In this document: positions 1-8,039 of the stretch, piece after piece
Numbering within the stretch: position 1 is the stretch's first letter
Layout of the letters: each line of letters begins with the position of its first letter
DNA from: Actinoplanes sandaracinus
GTDB taxonomy: Bacteria; Actinomycetota; Actinomycetes; Mycobacteriales; Micromonosporaceae
Assembly: GCF_030009775.1 (NCBI RefSeq)
Contig: NZ_JASCTH010000030.1
Span: 1-64,000, forward strand
Length of the DNA: 64,000 nucleotides
Reading direction: 5' to 3'
Program-made: the position numbers and the translations under genes
The notes under the pieces: model-generated
What the model was told of the DNA's origin: nothing
Seen by the model: only the letters and a program-made list of their open reading frames with translations
Databases searched by the model: none

Positions 1-198
1 GTGGTTCAACGCCTGCTCATGCACGCCCTGCAGCCGGGCGGCCATCGGCTGGATCGACTTCCGCCGCCCGTCGATCATCAATCCCTGCAGATACGTGGCC
101 GCCCGATCCTGCCAGCCCGCCCTGGTCAGCGACGCGAACACATCCGACGCGAACTCGGCCAGGTCATCACGCAACCGGTCAGCCTCAACAACGTCCAT
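1..198 (-). CDS. IS701-family transposase, N-terminal part (runs off the window)
   Basis: The reading frame starts at an ATG whose A is base 198 and continues past base 1, giving 66 N-terminal residues. The readable segments DVFASLTRAGWQDRAATY and GLMIDGRRKSIQPMAARL are the usual opening of IS701-type DDE transposases of actinomycetes (helical N-terminus, then the G-R-K-S-I-x-P-M-A signature). The catalytic DDE core lies outside the window, so I cannot say whether the copy is intact. The gene points away from the peptide cluster and starts 66 bases from the stop codon of the dioxygenase gene. Family assignment is by motif only. Confidence 0.85.
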   Translation of the reverse strand, partial: MDVVEADRLRDDLAEFASDVFASLTRAGWQDRAATYLQGLMIDGRRKSIQPMAARLQGVHEQALNH

Positions 199-267
199 AC
201 CTCAATGACAGCGACCGTCCATGAACAAGTCACCATCAGCCACTCGAAAGTGACAAAGCACTACTAG
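1..267. mobile_element. One end of an IS701-type insertion sequence
   Basis: The transposase starts at 198. Bases 199-263 would be the leader and terminal repeat of the element. The next bases, 264-267, read CTAG, which fits the YTAR target preference described for the IS701 family. The first three of these bases are also the stop codon of the dioxygenase gene. The other end is outside the window, so neither the inverted repeat nor the target duplication can be confirmed here. Confidence 0.5.
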
Positions 268-1220
268 TCGCCGTTGCCGTCGAAGCGGCGCATCTCCGTG
301 AGCGCGACCAGGAGGCGGCGCGGGCCGGAGTAGGGGTTGCGGGCGTGAGCGACGAGCACGTTGTCGATGGCCAGCACGTCGCCCTCCCGCCAGGTGAACG
401 CGTACTCCAGTTCCTCGTACACCCCCAGGATCTCCGCCATCACCGAGTCTTCGATCGGCGAGCCGTCGCCGTAGCGGCAGTCGCGTGGCAGGTCGTCCTG
501 GTCGTACAGGGCCAGCAGCGCCTCGCGGGTCTCCGGCTCCAGGCAGGACGGGTGCCAGTGCTGTGCCTGATTGAACCAGGACAACTCACCGGTGTCCGGG
601 TGTCTGACCACGGCGGGGCGCACCGCGGCCGTACGCAGCGTGCCGTCGGCCCGCCAGTCGCACTCCACCCCTTCGGCCGCGCACTTGCGAGTGACCTCGC
701 CGGGGTCGTCGGTGTCGAAGACCGTACGCCAGTCGAGCCCCAGACCCCTGTGGTAGCCGCGCTCGTAGCGTACGCCGCGCTCGGTGAACCGCTCGACGAT
801 CGAGCGGTCGAGGTGCCGTAGCACCAGCCGACTGTCGACGACGGGCGTCTCGCCGCCCTCCGCCGGCGCCGTCACGCAGCAGAACAGCAGCCGCAGCGGC
901 CACTCCAGGTTGAACGAGTTCTCGTTGTGCCACAGGAGCTTGCGGTCGGCCGGGTAGAAGACCGGAGTCTGCACGGTGCCGTCGGCGTTGACCGGCTCGT
1001 GCTCGTGGTTGTTCGGGTAGAGCTCGCCGCCGACCGCCTGCGCCGCTGCCTCGAACTGCTCGGCCGAGGAGACGCCGAAGCCGGACATCAGCGCGGCGCC
1101 ATGGGTCTCCAACGCGGCCCGTACCTCGCCGGCGATGGCCCCGATCCGGTCAGGTCCGGCCGCCCCTTCGGCGTTGAACATGGCGACCGTCGTCGCCCCG
1201 TTGGTCAATAGCTGGGTCAT
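264..1220 (-). CDS. TauD/SyrP-like Fe(II)/2-oxoglutarate dioxygenase
   Basis: 318 residues in the TauD/TfdA (clavaminate-synthase-like) fold. The iron-binding facial triad is visible as H98-N-E100 in LLWHNENSFN and H292 in VLVAHARNPY, followed by R301/R302, which would bind 2-oxoglutarate. An HxE rather than HxD proximal motif is typical, as I recall, of the SyrP-like subgroup that beta-hydroxylates amino acids in NRPS pathways. I chose the ATG at 1220 because it overlaps the upstream stop codon by four bases (ATGA), and because the longer frame upstream is arginine-rich shadow sequence. Last gene of the operon. Inferred role: hydroxylation of a free or carrier-bound amino acid; the substrate is not proven, though the Asx-like code of the A domain at 8040-9560 would fit. 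Confidence 0.85.
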   Translation of the reverse strand: MTQLLTNGATTVAMFNAEGAAGPDRIGAIAGEVRAALETHGAALMSGFGVSSAEQFEAAAQAVGGELYPNNHEHEPVNADGTVQTPVFYPADRKLLWHNENSFNLEWPLRLLFCCVTAPAEGGETPVVDSRLVLRHLDRSIVERFTERGVRYERGYHRGLGLDWRTVFDTDDPGEVTRKCAAEGVECDWRADGTLRTAAVRPAVVRHPDTGELSWFNQAQHWHPSCLEPETREALLALYDQDDLPRDCRYGDGSPIEDSVMAEILGVYEELEYAFTWREGDVLAIDNVLVAHARNPYSGPRRLLVALTEMRRFDGNGD

Positions 1221-2467
1221 CGTTCGTCCACCACCTCGATGAGCTTGCCTGTGCGGGAGTTGGTCGCCAGCTCGGACGGGCGCACCCATTCCACCGTGAT
1301 CGGGTGGATGACGCCCCGATCGACGGCGCGGGGATAGGGCGGGCTGGCCGCGTACACGGCGTCGACGACCGCCTGGCTCAGACCCTCGGCGGGCTCGGCA
1401 CGCGCGGCCAGGCGCAGCACGAGCCCGTCTTTGCCGTCCCAGCGGCGGGCGACGAGTTGCATCCCACTCACCAGCCCGTCGCCGTCGACCCGGGCGACGA
1501 CCGCGCGGATCTCGCCGGGGCGGAGCACATCCGGCCCGACCTTGATGCTGTCTCCGGATCTGCCCAGCAAGCGGAACCGCATCCGGCTGGTGTCCGTCCA
1601 CTCCGCGCGGTCGCCGACCGGGTACCGGATGAGCGGCATCAGCGTCCGGGACATGTTGGTGCCGACGAGCCGGCCCGGCACACCGGGCGAGGTGATCGGC
1701 TCGCCGGTCGCCTCGTCGATCAACTCGACGACGCTGTACGGCGCGAGTGACTGGTGCACCCGCACGTCGCCACCGGGGACCGGCGAGCCGAGGGGGCCGC
1801 CGTCGATCGCGGCGTATCCCAGCGAGCCGATGGTGGCCTTGGGGAAGGCCTGAGCGAGCACCGACCGGACGTCGTCGAAGAGCGGTTCGCCGGCGAAAAG
1901 GAGCGACTCGACCGAGTCGGCGGTCTCGCCGCGCTCGATCAGCAGGTCGGCCAGTTTGACGAGCGTCGTCGACATGCCGCAGGTGACGTTGACGCCGAAT
2001 TCCTTGAACACGGCCGCGACGAACTCCACCGGCGCCGCGCCGGCGATCGGCAGCCGCAGGGTTTCGATCGACGCGTTCGCCAGCACGTCGTTGGTGAACA
2101 GGAAGCCGCCGTACAGCTCGCCGGCCATGAAGAGGTTGGCCACGCGGTGGCCCGGCCGCAGCAGCCCGGCTCGCACCAGGCCGGTGCCGAACGCGATGGC
2201 GGCGTCACGGTTCTCCTCCTCACTCCACGGCGAGAATTTGGGCGCGCCGGTGGTGCCGCCCGACTTGTACACGACACCGTCTGTCAGCGGCCTGGTGAGC
2301 ACCCGGTTGTCCGGGTACGTGTTCGCCTCCCAGAAGGCCTCCTGGGTCACCAGGGGCAGCTGGGTGAGATCGGTGACCACCTCGGGGACGTCACGGTAGA
2401 GATCGGAGTAGAAGGGCGAGTTGCGGCGTGCGTAGTCGACCAGCACCTGCAACGACTTGGCGGGCAC
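1217..2467 (-). CDS. PaaK-like adenylate-forming ligase
   Basis: 416 residues of the phenylacetate-CoA ligase branch of the ANL superfamily. The P-loop SGGTTGAPK is at residues 69-77, and an RYPVGDRAEW stretch near residue 285 corresponds to the adenylate-binding aspartate motif. Such stand-alone enzymes activate a carboxylic acid as acyl-AMP and pass it to CoA or a carrier protein. The start is GTG at 2467, preceded by AGGAGAG seven bases upstream. The stop overlaps the dioxygenase start by four bases. In this cluster it could supply a starter acid, activate a second acyl group for amide formation, or act in release. The sequence does not tell which. Confidence 0.85.
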   Translation of the reverse strand: MPAKSLQVLVDYARRNSPFYSDLYRDVPEVVTDLTQLPLVTQEAFWEANTYPDNRVLTRPLTDGVVYKSGGTTGAPKFSPWSEEENRDAAIAFGTGLVRAGLLRPGHRVANLFMAGELYGGFLFTNDVLANASIETLRLPIAGAAPVEFVAAVFKEFGVNVTCGMSTTLVKLADLLIERGETADSVESLLFAGEPLFDDVRSVLAQAFPKATIGSLGYAAIDGGPLGSPVPGGDVRVHQSLAPYSVVELIDEATGEPITSPGVPGRLVGTNMSRTLMPLIRYPVGDRAEWTDTSRMRFRLLGRSGDSIKVGPDVLRPGEIRAVVARVDGDGLVSGMQLVARRWDGKDGLVLRLAARAEPAEGLSQAVVDAVYAASPPYPRAVDRGVIHPITVEWVRPSELATNSRTGKLIEVVDER

Positions 2468-2479
2468 CTGAATCTCTCC

Positions 2480-4234
2480 TCACGGTCGGTGGTCGAACAG
2501 CCGAGCCAGCGCGGCCCGGTCGATCTTGCCGTTGGTGTTGAGCGGCAGCGCGTCGATCGCGCGCATGCCGGCGGGGACCATGTAGGCGGGCAGCGAACGG
2601 GCCAGGAGCTCGCCCAGGTCGGGCGGCACACCCTCCGGCGCGACGAGCACGGCCTTCAGGGTGCGGGTCACGCCCTCGCCGTGTATCAGCGCCGCGGCCT
2701 GGTGGACGCGGGGGTGCGTGGCCAGGACGCGCTCGATCTCCTCGAGCTCGATGCGCTGCCCGTTGAGCTTCACCTGGCGGTCGGCGCGTCCCAGGAACTC
2801 GAGCTCGCCGGAGGGTGCCAGGCGGGCGAGGTCGCCGGTGCGGTAGACCCGTCGCTGCCCACCGTTTGGCGAGGGGATCGTGACGAACCGCTCGGCCGTC
2901 AGATCGGGGCGGCCGACGTAGCCGATCGCCAGGCCGGGGCCGGACACGCAGATCTCGCCGGCCTCGCCCGCCGCCACCGGGATGAGGTCGGGCCCGAGGA
3001 GAGACACCTCACGGTTGGGGAGGGGCCGGCCGATCGGCACCGACGGCGCGTCCGGCATGAGATCGGCGACCGGGAAGCAGGTGGCGATCACGGTCGTCTC
3101 GGTGGGCCCGTACGCGTTGACGATCGGCAGGTGCGGCAGCCGCTTGTGCGCGGCACGGAAGTGCCGCGGTGACTGCGCCTCGCCGCCGACGACCAGGGCG
3201 GACAACGGGTCCAGCACGTCTGGCGCGCTGTCCACCACGACGTTGAACAGCGCGGTGGTCAACGTGAGCGTGTTGACGCCGTTGTCGCGGATGGCCGTGC
3301 GGAGCCGGCTGACGCTGGGGAACGTGCCGTCGAACAGCACGCAGGTGCCACCGTGCAGCAGCGGTCCCCACAGCTCGACCGTCATCCCGTCGAAGCTCGG
3401 TGACATGTGCGCCAGCAGAACCGTGTCCGCCGACAGCTTCGCGAAGTCGCCCGGGAAGAGCAGGCTGGTGACGCCGCGGTGCGGGGTGAGGACGCCCTTC
3501 GGCTCGCCGGTCGACCCGGAGGTGAAGTTGACGATCGCCGGATCCCCCGGGTCCACGCCGGTCTCCGGCGCGCCGTCGGCGCAGGCGGTGTCCGTATCAC
3601 CGATGTGCAGCCGGGTGACGTGGTCGGGCAGCGCGTCGGTCTCCGCCTCCGTGACGACGATGGGCACCGACGCTCGCTCCATCATCGTGGCAAGCCGGGC
3701 GGCCGGCCACGCCGGATCGATCGGCAGGTAGGCGCCGCCGGCCTTGAGGATGCCCAGCAGCGCGGTGACGAACCCGGGCGTGCGCGCCATCGCGGTGGCC
3801 ACCACCGTGCCGGGCCCGACACCCTGCCGCCGCAGCCGCCAGGCGAGGCCGTTCGCGGCGCGGTCGAGCTGCCGGTAGGTGACGGCGCGGTCGCGGAACC
3901 TCAACGCGATCCCGTCCGGCGTCTCGGCGGCACGCCGCGCGAACAACTCCGCGATGGTGTGGTCGGGGAAGCCCGCGGCGCGGCGGACGTTGCTCTCGAT
4001 CGCGGCCACTATCGCCTCGAACGTCGACCTCGTGTAGAGCTCTTCGGGCGTGAGCGCGTCGAGCCCGAAGCTGCTTTCGATCTCGGCGAGAAACTTCACC
4101 GCGCCCAGCGAGGTGCCGCCGACGTCGAAGAAGTCGTCGTGCGGCTCTGCGGCCTGCCCGTCGAGTATGTCGCGCCAGATCGCGTGCACCGTTGCGGCGA
4201 TGACGGCACGGCTGTCACCCGGATTCCGATCCAC
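2480..4234 (-). CDS. NRPS protein with carrier (T) then adenylation (A) domain
   Basis: 584 residues in the unusual T-A order. The carrier domain occupies about residues 10-85, with the phosphopantetheine serine at S42 in DVGGTSL. The A domain covers about 95-580: core motif A3 NFTSGSTGEPKGV (236-248), then NAYGPTETT, YRTGDLARL, GRADRQVKLNGQR and NTNGKID near the C-terminus. Hand alignment to GrsA gives the specificity residues D-G-V-A-V-G-A-V-I-K. I do not recognise this code with certainty; it looks hydrophobic or aromatic. The start is GTG at 4234, with AAGGAG eight bases upstream. It overlaps the exporter gene by 20 bases. There is no condensation or thioesterase domain, so it must work with the separate C protein at 5608-6954. 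Confidence 0.92.
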   Translation of the reverse strand: MDRNPGDSRAVIAATVHAIWRDILDGQAAEPHDDFFDVGGTSLGAVKFLAEIESSFGLDALTPEELYTRSTFEAIVAAIESNVRRAAGFPDHTIAELFARRAAETPDGIALRFRDRAVTYRQLDRAANGLAWRLRRQGVGPGTVVATAMARTPGFVTALLGILKAGGAYLPIDPAWPAARLATMMERASVPIVVTEAETDALPDHVTRLHIGDTDTACADGAPETGVDPGDPAIVNFTSGSTGEPKGVLTPHRGVTSLLFPGDFAKLSADTVLLAHMSPSFDGMTVELWGPLLHGGTCVLFDGTFPSVSRLRTAIRDNGVNTLTLTTALFNVVVDSAPDVLDPLSALVVGGEAQSPRHFRAAHKRLPHLPIVNAYGPTETTVIATCFPVADLMPDAPSVPIGRPLPNREVSLLGPDLIPVAAGEAGEICVSGPGLAIGYVGRPDLTAERFVTIPSPNGGQRRVYRTGDLARLAPSGELEFLGRADRQVKLNGQRIELEEIERVLATHPRVHQAAALIHGEGVTRTLKAVLVAPEGVPPDLGELLARSLPAYMVPAGMRAIDALPLNTNGKIDRAALARLFDHRP

Positions 4235-5618
4235 CGGTCACTCCTTGGTCAAGTCTCGTTTCGTCGAACCGGATCAGCAGGAACGAGCACACCGCGCCGG
4301 CTCCGGCCACCAACGCACAGATGCCGAAGAGAGCCGGGAAGCCGCCGGTCGCGTTGCTCAGCAGAGCGCTGCCGACGGCGAACCCGCCCTGCCGCAGGAT
4401 GGTCATGATCGCGGCGACCGAGCCGGCCCGACCCGACGGAGCGCTCGCGATGATCGCGCCGGTCACCTGGTTCTGCACGGTGGCCGCGCCGATCCCGGCG
4501 ACGGTCATCCCCACGGCTACGACCGCGAGCGACGGCATGTGGGCGCCGGCGGCCATGACCAGGCATCCGACGGCCACCACGATCAGCCCGCCGCTGAAGA
4601 ACCTGCTGTGTCTCGACGTTGCGGCCACGCGCGTGACCAGGTACGGCACGGCGAACATCGGCACCGTGAAGAAGAGCATCAGGTAGGAGATGGTGCCGAT
4701 GTCGTAGCGCAGCGAGCTTTCGAGAAACAGTGGTAGGTAGACCATCAGCGACCAGTAGCTGACCGCGAGGACCAGAGGCACCAGCGCGAGGCCGACGAAC
4801 CCCCGGATCCGGAAGAGGCCGAGGTCGATGGCCGGATGCCGGACCCTCCGCTCGATCCATAGGAACCCGGCGAAAATGACGATCAGCCCGGCGATGAGGG
4901 CCAGTGTGCCGATCATCGGTTCGCCGAAGCCCGGTCCGTAGAGCAACAGCCAGGTGGCTAGGAACAGGAACCCGCTGAAGACGGTCAGGCCGGGCACGTC
5001 GAGCGGTTTGTCCTGGCGTTCCCCAGGCTGCTCGCGCACGGTCAGGCAGCCGGCGACGATGATCACGCAGATCGGGATGTTGATCAGGAAGATCCACTCC
5101 CAGCCGAGCGTGCTCGCGATGATGCCGCCGAGCCCCGGGCCGGCCACCAGCGCCAAGCCCTGAAGGGTGCCGATCAGCGCGAACGCGCGTACCCTCTCCG
5201 CCTTTTCGGTGTAGAACCGGCCGACCAGCGCGAGGCCTCCACAGACGATGAACGCGCCGGCGATCCCCTGCAGGACGCGCCCGCCGATCAGGACGCCGTA
5301 GCCGGGTGCGAACGCGCACGCCACGGACGCGACGCCGAACAGCGCGGCGCCGAAGATCACCGATTGCCGGTGCCCGTAGCGGTCGGCGAGCACGCCGGCG
5401 GTGAGGAGCATGATCGTCAGCGTCAGGTTGTAGCCATTCATGATCCAGACCGAGCCGGCGACATCGAGCGAGAACTGCCGGCTGAGGTCGGTGAGCACGA
5501 GCGACACCGCGGTGATGTCGAACGTGGCGGTGAAGCCGGCCAGGCCCATGATCACGGCGGGCGCCCACCTGACGGTGCGGGCCGCCGGTGCTCTCGGGCC
5601 CGCCGCGTTACGACTCAC
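4215..5618 (-). CDS. MFS drug-exporter-like transporter (DHA2 type)
   Basis: 467 residues with about 14 hydrophobic segments. The readable DHA2-type signatures are WIMNGYNLTLTIMLLTAG, ADRYGHRQ (the loop 2-3 motif, LADRYGHR) and GPGLGGII (motif C of drug antiporters). I chose GTG at 5618, giving an N-terminus MSRNAAG; the longer frame upstream only reads through the condensation gene. With this start it overlaps the condensation gene by 11 bases and the T-A gene by 20, so it is part of the operon. Likely role: export of the cluster product, or self-resistance. The start is less certain than the family because the ribosome binding site is weak. Confidence 0.9.
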   Translation of the reverse strand: MSRNAAGPRAPAARTVRWAPAVIMGLAGFTATFDITAVSLVLTDLSRQFSLDVAGSVWIMNGYNLTLTIMLLTAGVLADRYGHRQSVIFGAALFGVASVACAFAPGYGVLIGGRVLQGIAGAFIVCGGLALVGRFYTEKAERVRAFALIGTLQGLALVAGPGLGGIIASTLGWEWIFLINIPICVIIVAGCLTVREQPGERQDKPLDVPGLTVFSGFLFLATWLLLYGPGFGEPMIGTLALIAGLIVIFAGFLWIERRVRHPAIDLGLFRIRGFVGLALVPLVLAVSYWSLMVYLPLFLESSLRYDIGTISYLMLFFTVPMFAVPYLVTRVAATSRHSRFFSGGLIVVAVGCLVMAAGAHMPSLAVVAVGMTVAGIGAATVQNQVTGAIIASAPSGRAGSVAAIMTILRQGGFAVGSALLSNATGGFPALFGICALVAGAGAVCSFLLIRFDETRLDQGVTGGSESG

Positions 5619-6954
5619 GGAGCACCCGCGCCAGCTCGTGCTCGTAGTCGCGGACGAACGCGACCGCCTCCGCCCGCGCGAAGGCACGCTGCGAGAACTG
5701 CCAGAACATCCGCGCGTGTGTGGCGTCGCGCGTGTCGCTCGGCGGGATCACGACGATGTTCATCTCGAACTTCGCGGTCTGGCTCTGCTCCTCGTGTATC
5801 TCGGCGCTCGCGCCGCCGAACTCCAGTCGCGGAACCCGCGAGTCGTGGAAGCTGAAGCAGTGCTGGAAGACCGGGTTACGGCCGGGCTTCTGCGTGAGCT
5901 TCATCCGCCGGACGATCAGCGACAGCGGTACGTCGCTGTAGCGCAGCGCCCGGAACATCGACGTCTGTATGCCGCGAGCGACGCGGTCGGGCGGATCTTC
6001 CGCGCGGACGGTGACCCGCACCGGCATGGCGTTGACCATCATGCCGATCAACGGCTCCAGCTCCGCCTCGGTGCGGCCGTGCACCGAGATGCCGACACAG
6101 AAGTCGGTCTTCCCGCTCCGCGCGGCCAACAGGCGCGCGTAGACGCTGAACATCAGCACGAACGGCGACACGGCCATGCGGCGCGCGGTCTGACGGATCC
6201 GGCCGTACGTGTCCGCCGGCACCGTGGCCTCGATCAGGTGGCCGTCCAGGCTGTCGACGCGCGCCGGTGTACCGCCGAGCGACACGTCCGCGGCGCCGTC
6301 GAGGTAGTCGGCCCAGAAGTCGACCGCCTCCTGGCCGTACTCACCCTCCATCCGGCCACGCTGCCAGCTGACGAACTGCTGGTACTGCGCCTGAAGCGGG
6401 GGCAGGTCGGGCTGTCGGCCGGTCGCCAGGGCGTTGTAGGCGACCTGGATCTCCTCCCACAGCCGGCCGAACGACCACCCGTCATGGACGACGTGGTGCT
6501 CGACCTGGATCAGCGTCCACTCGTCGGCGGCGAGCCGCACGGCGTCGATGGTCAGCAGCGGAAGCCGCGCCACGTCGAAGACCCGGTCCTGCAGCCCGCG
6601 GCGCACCGCGTCACATGCCGGCAGCCGATCCGGTGACGGCAGCCCGGACAGGTCGTGCAGCGGGATCGCGAAGTCGAACGGCTCATGGACGGTAGCCCGG
6701 AAGCCGTCGTCATCCAGGCTGATCGTCGTGCGCAGCATCTCGTGCCGGGCGACGACGTACGACACGGCCCGTTCCAGGACGGCCAGATCCAGCTCTCCCC
6801 GAACATGGATCGCCGCCTGCGCGTTGTACGCCTGGTTGCCCGGGTAGAAGCTGCTGAGGAGGCAGATCTGCTCCTGGTTGTAGGAGATGCCGCGCGCGGG
6901 CGGCTGGTCGGAGACCCGCTCGGGTCTCCGAACCTCGGTGCGGACGGCCGTCAC
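5608..6954 (-). CDS. Stand-alone NRPS condensation domain
   Basis: 448 residues, about the length of one condensation domain. The catalytic HHxxxDG motif is HHVVHDG at residues 153-159 (second His H154, Asp158). The C1-like region is ISYNQEQICLL near residue 23, and the later C5/C7-like parts (IGMMVNAMPVR, RNPVFQHCFSF) are present, so the domain looks complete. The N-terminal 20 residues may be a linker or docking segment. The start is GTG at 6954 with a GTGA overlap with the upstream gene. It must take its donor and acceptor from carriers on other proteins, here the T-MT protein and the T-A protein. That pairing is inferred from gene order. Confidence 0.92.
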   Translation of the reverse strand: MTAVRTEVRRPERVSDQPPARGISYNQEQICLLSSFYPGNQAYNAQAAIHVRGELDLAVLERAVSYVVARHEMLRTTISLDDDGFRATVHEPFDFAIPLHDLSGLPSPDRLPACDAVRRGLQDRVFDVARLPLLTIDAVRLAADEWTLIQVEHHVVHDGWSFGRLWEEIQVAYNALATGRQPDLPPLQAQYQQFVSWQRGRMEGEYGQEAVDFWADYLDGAADVSLGGTPARVDSLDGHLIEATVPADTYGRIRQTARRMAVSPFVLMFSVYARLLAARSGKTDFCVGISVHGRTEAELEPLIGMMVNAMPVRVTVRAEDPPDRVARGIQTSMFRALRYSDVPLSLIVRRMKLTQKPGRNPVFQHCFSFHDSRVPRLEFGGASAEIHEEQSQTAKFEMNIVVIPPSDTRDATHARMFWQFSQRAFARAEAVAFVRDYEHELARVLRES

Positions 6955-8036
6955 GGGTGCCTCGACACGAACATGTACCGGAACTGCTCGATGCCGGCCT
7001 CATACGTCGCCTCGGTGTACCGGAAGTCGAACAGTTCCTCGCTGCCCTCCGCCACGAACTGCTCCCGCAGCGACTCGAGTACCGTGACCTTGTTGCGCCA
7101 GTGCTCGTTCTCCTCACGGCTCAGGTCGACGACCTCGTAACCGCCGAAGAGCTTGGTCAGCAGGGTCGCCAGCTCGGTACGGTCGGGACTCCATGTCTCC
7201 TTGGTGAAGGTCCGCAGCGGGAACGTGCGTACGATCCCGAGCCGCAGTGCTTCGGTGCCGATCTCCTGAAATCTGCGCAGAAGCCCTTCGAGTGAAGGGG
7301 CGTAGTAGATCGTGTCGAACGAGACGATGTGCGTGAACGTGCCCGGCGGAAACCTCAGGTCGCGGGCGTCCATGACATGGAACCGCAATCGGCTGTCGGA
7401 TTCGGCCAGCCGGTTCGCGTACTCGATGGCGCTGGCCGACAGGTCGACACCGACGACGTTCGCACCGGTCTTCTCCGCGATGTACCGGGAGATCAGTCCG
7501 TACCCGCAGCCGAGGTCCAGGATGGTGTCGCCCTCCTTCGGCGTGAGCATCGCGAGCATGCGGTCGATCTGCGCGGAGTCCGCCATGCCGTGCTGGCCGA
7601 AGTTGTCGCCGTAGACCTGCCGGCAGAATTCGCCATGGGCGGCGCTGCCCATGGCCGCGGCGTAGTAGCGCTCGAATCGCTTGTTGCGGGTTTCCGAGCG
7701 GTCGGGCTCGTTGTATCGCAGCAACCGCTCGGTCTGCGACGACGAGCCGTCCGGCGCCGGCGGTTCCACGATCTTCACGGGCTCCTCGGACCGCAGCACG
7801 TATGCGACGAACTCGGCGAGGGTGGGGTGCTCGACGAGGGCGAAGAGGGGCACCGTCTTGCCGAGTTCGCGCCCCACCCGGGTGACGAGAAGCATCGCGG
7901 TGAGAGAGTGTCCGCCGGCCTTGAAGAAGTCGGTGGACTCGGAGACCAGTTCGGGCTCGCTCTTCAGCAGTTCGGCCCAGATCGGCGTGATGGTGTCGAT
8001 GGCGCGCTGAAACTCGTCGGTGGTCGATGTGGTCAT
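6951..8036 (-). CDS. Carrier protein fused to a SAM methyltransferase
   Basis: 361 residues. Residues 8-82 are a peptidyl-carrier domain with S44 in KAGGHSLTAMLL. Residues 110-361 are a class I methyltransferase with the SAM-binding motif ILDLGCGYG at 172-180, followed by VVGVDLSASAI and FDTIYYAPSL. A carrier with its own methyltransferase, but without an adenylation domain, suggests that the amino acid loaded by the separate A domain is methylated while tethered. N-, O- or C-methylation cannot be told apart here. The start is ATG at 8036, three bases after the stop of the A-domain gene. Its own stop overlaps the condensation gene by four bases. Confidence 0.9.
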   Translation of the reverse strand: MTTSTTDEFQRAIDTITPIWAELLKSEPELVSESTDFFKAGGHSLTAMLLVTRVGRELGKTVPLFALVEHPTLAEFVAYVLRSEEPVKIVEPPAPDGSSSQTERLLRYNEPDRSETRNKRFERYYAAAMGSAAHGEFCRQVYGDNFGQHGMADSAQIDRMLAMLTPKEGDTILDLGCGYGLISRYIAEKTGANVVGVDLSASAIEYANRLAESDSRLRFHVMDARDLRFPPGTFTHIVSFDTIYYAPSLEGLLRRFQEIGTEALRLGIVRTFPLRTFTKETWSPDRTELATLLTKLFGGYEVVDLSREENEHWRNKVTVLESLREQFVAEGSEELFDFRYTEATYEAGIEQFRYMFVSRHP

Positions 8037-8039
8037 TGG

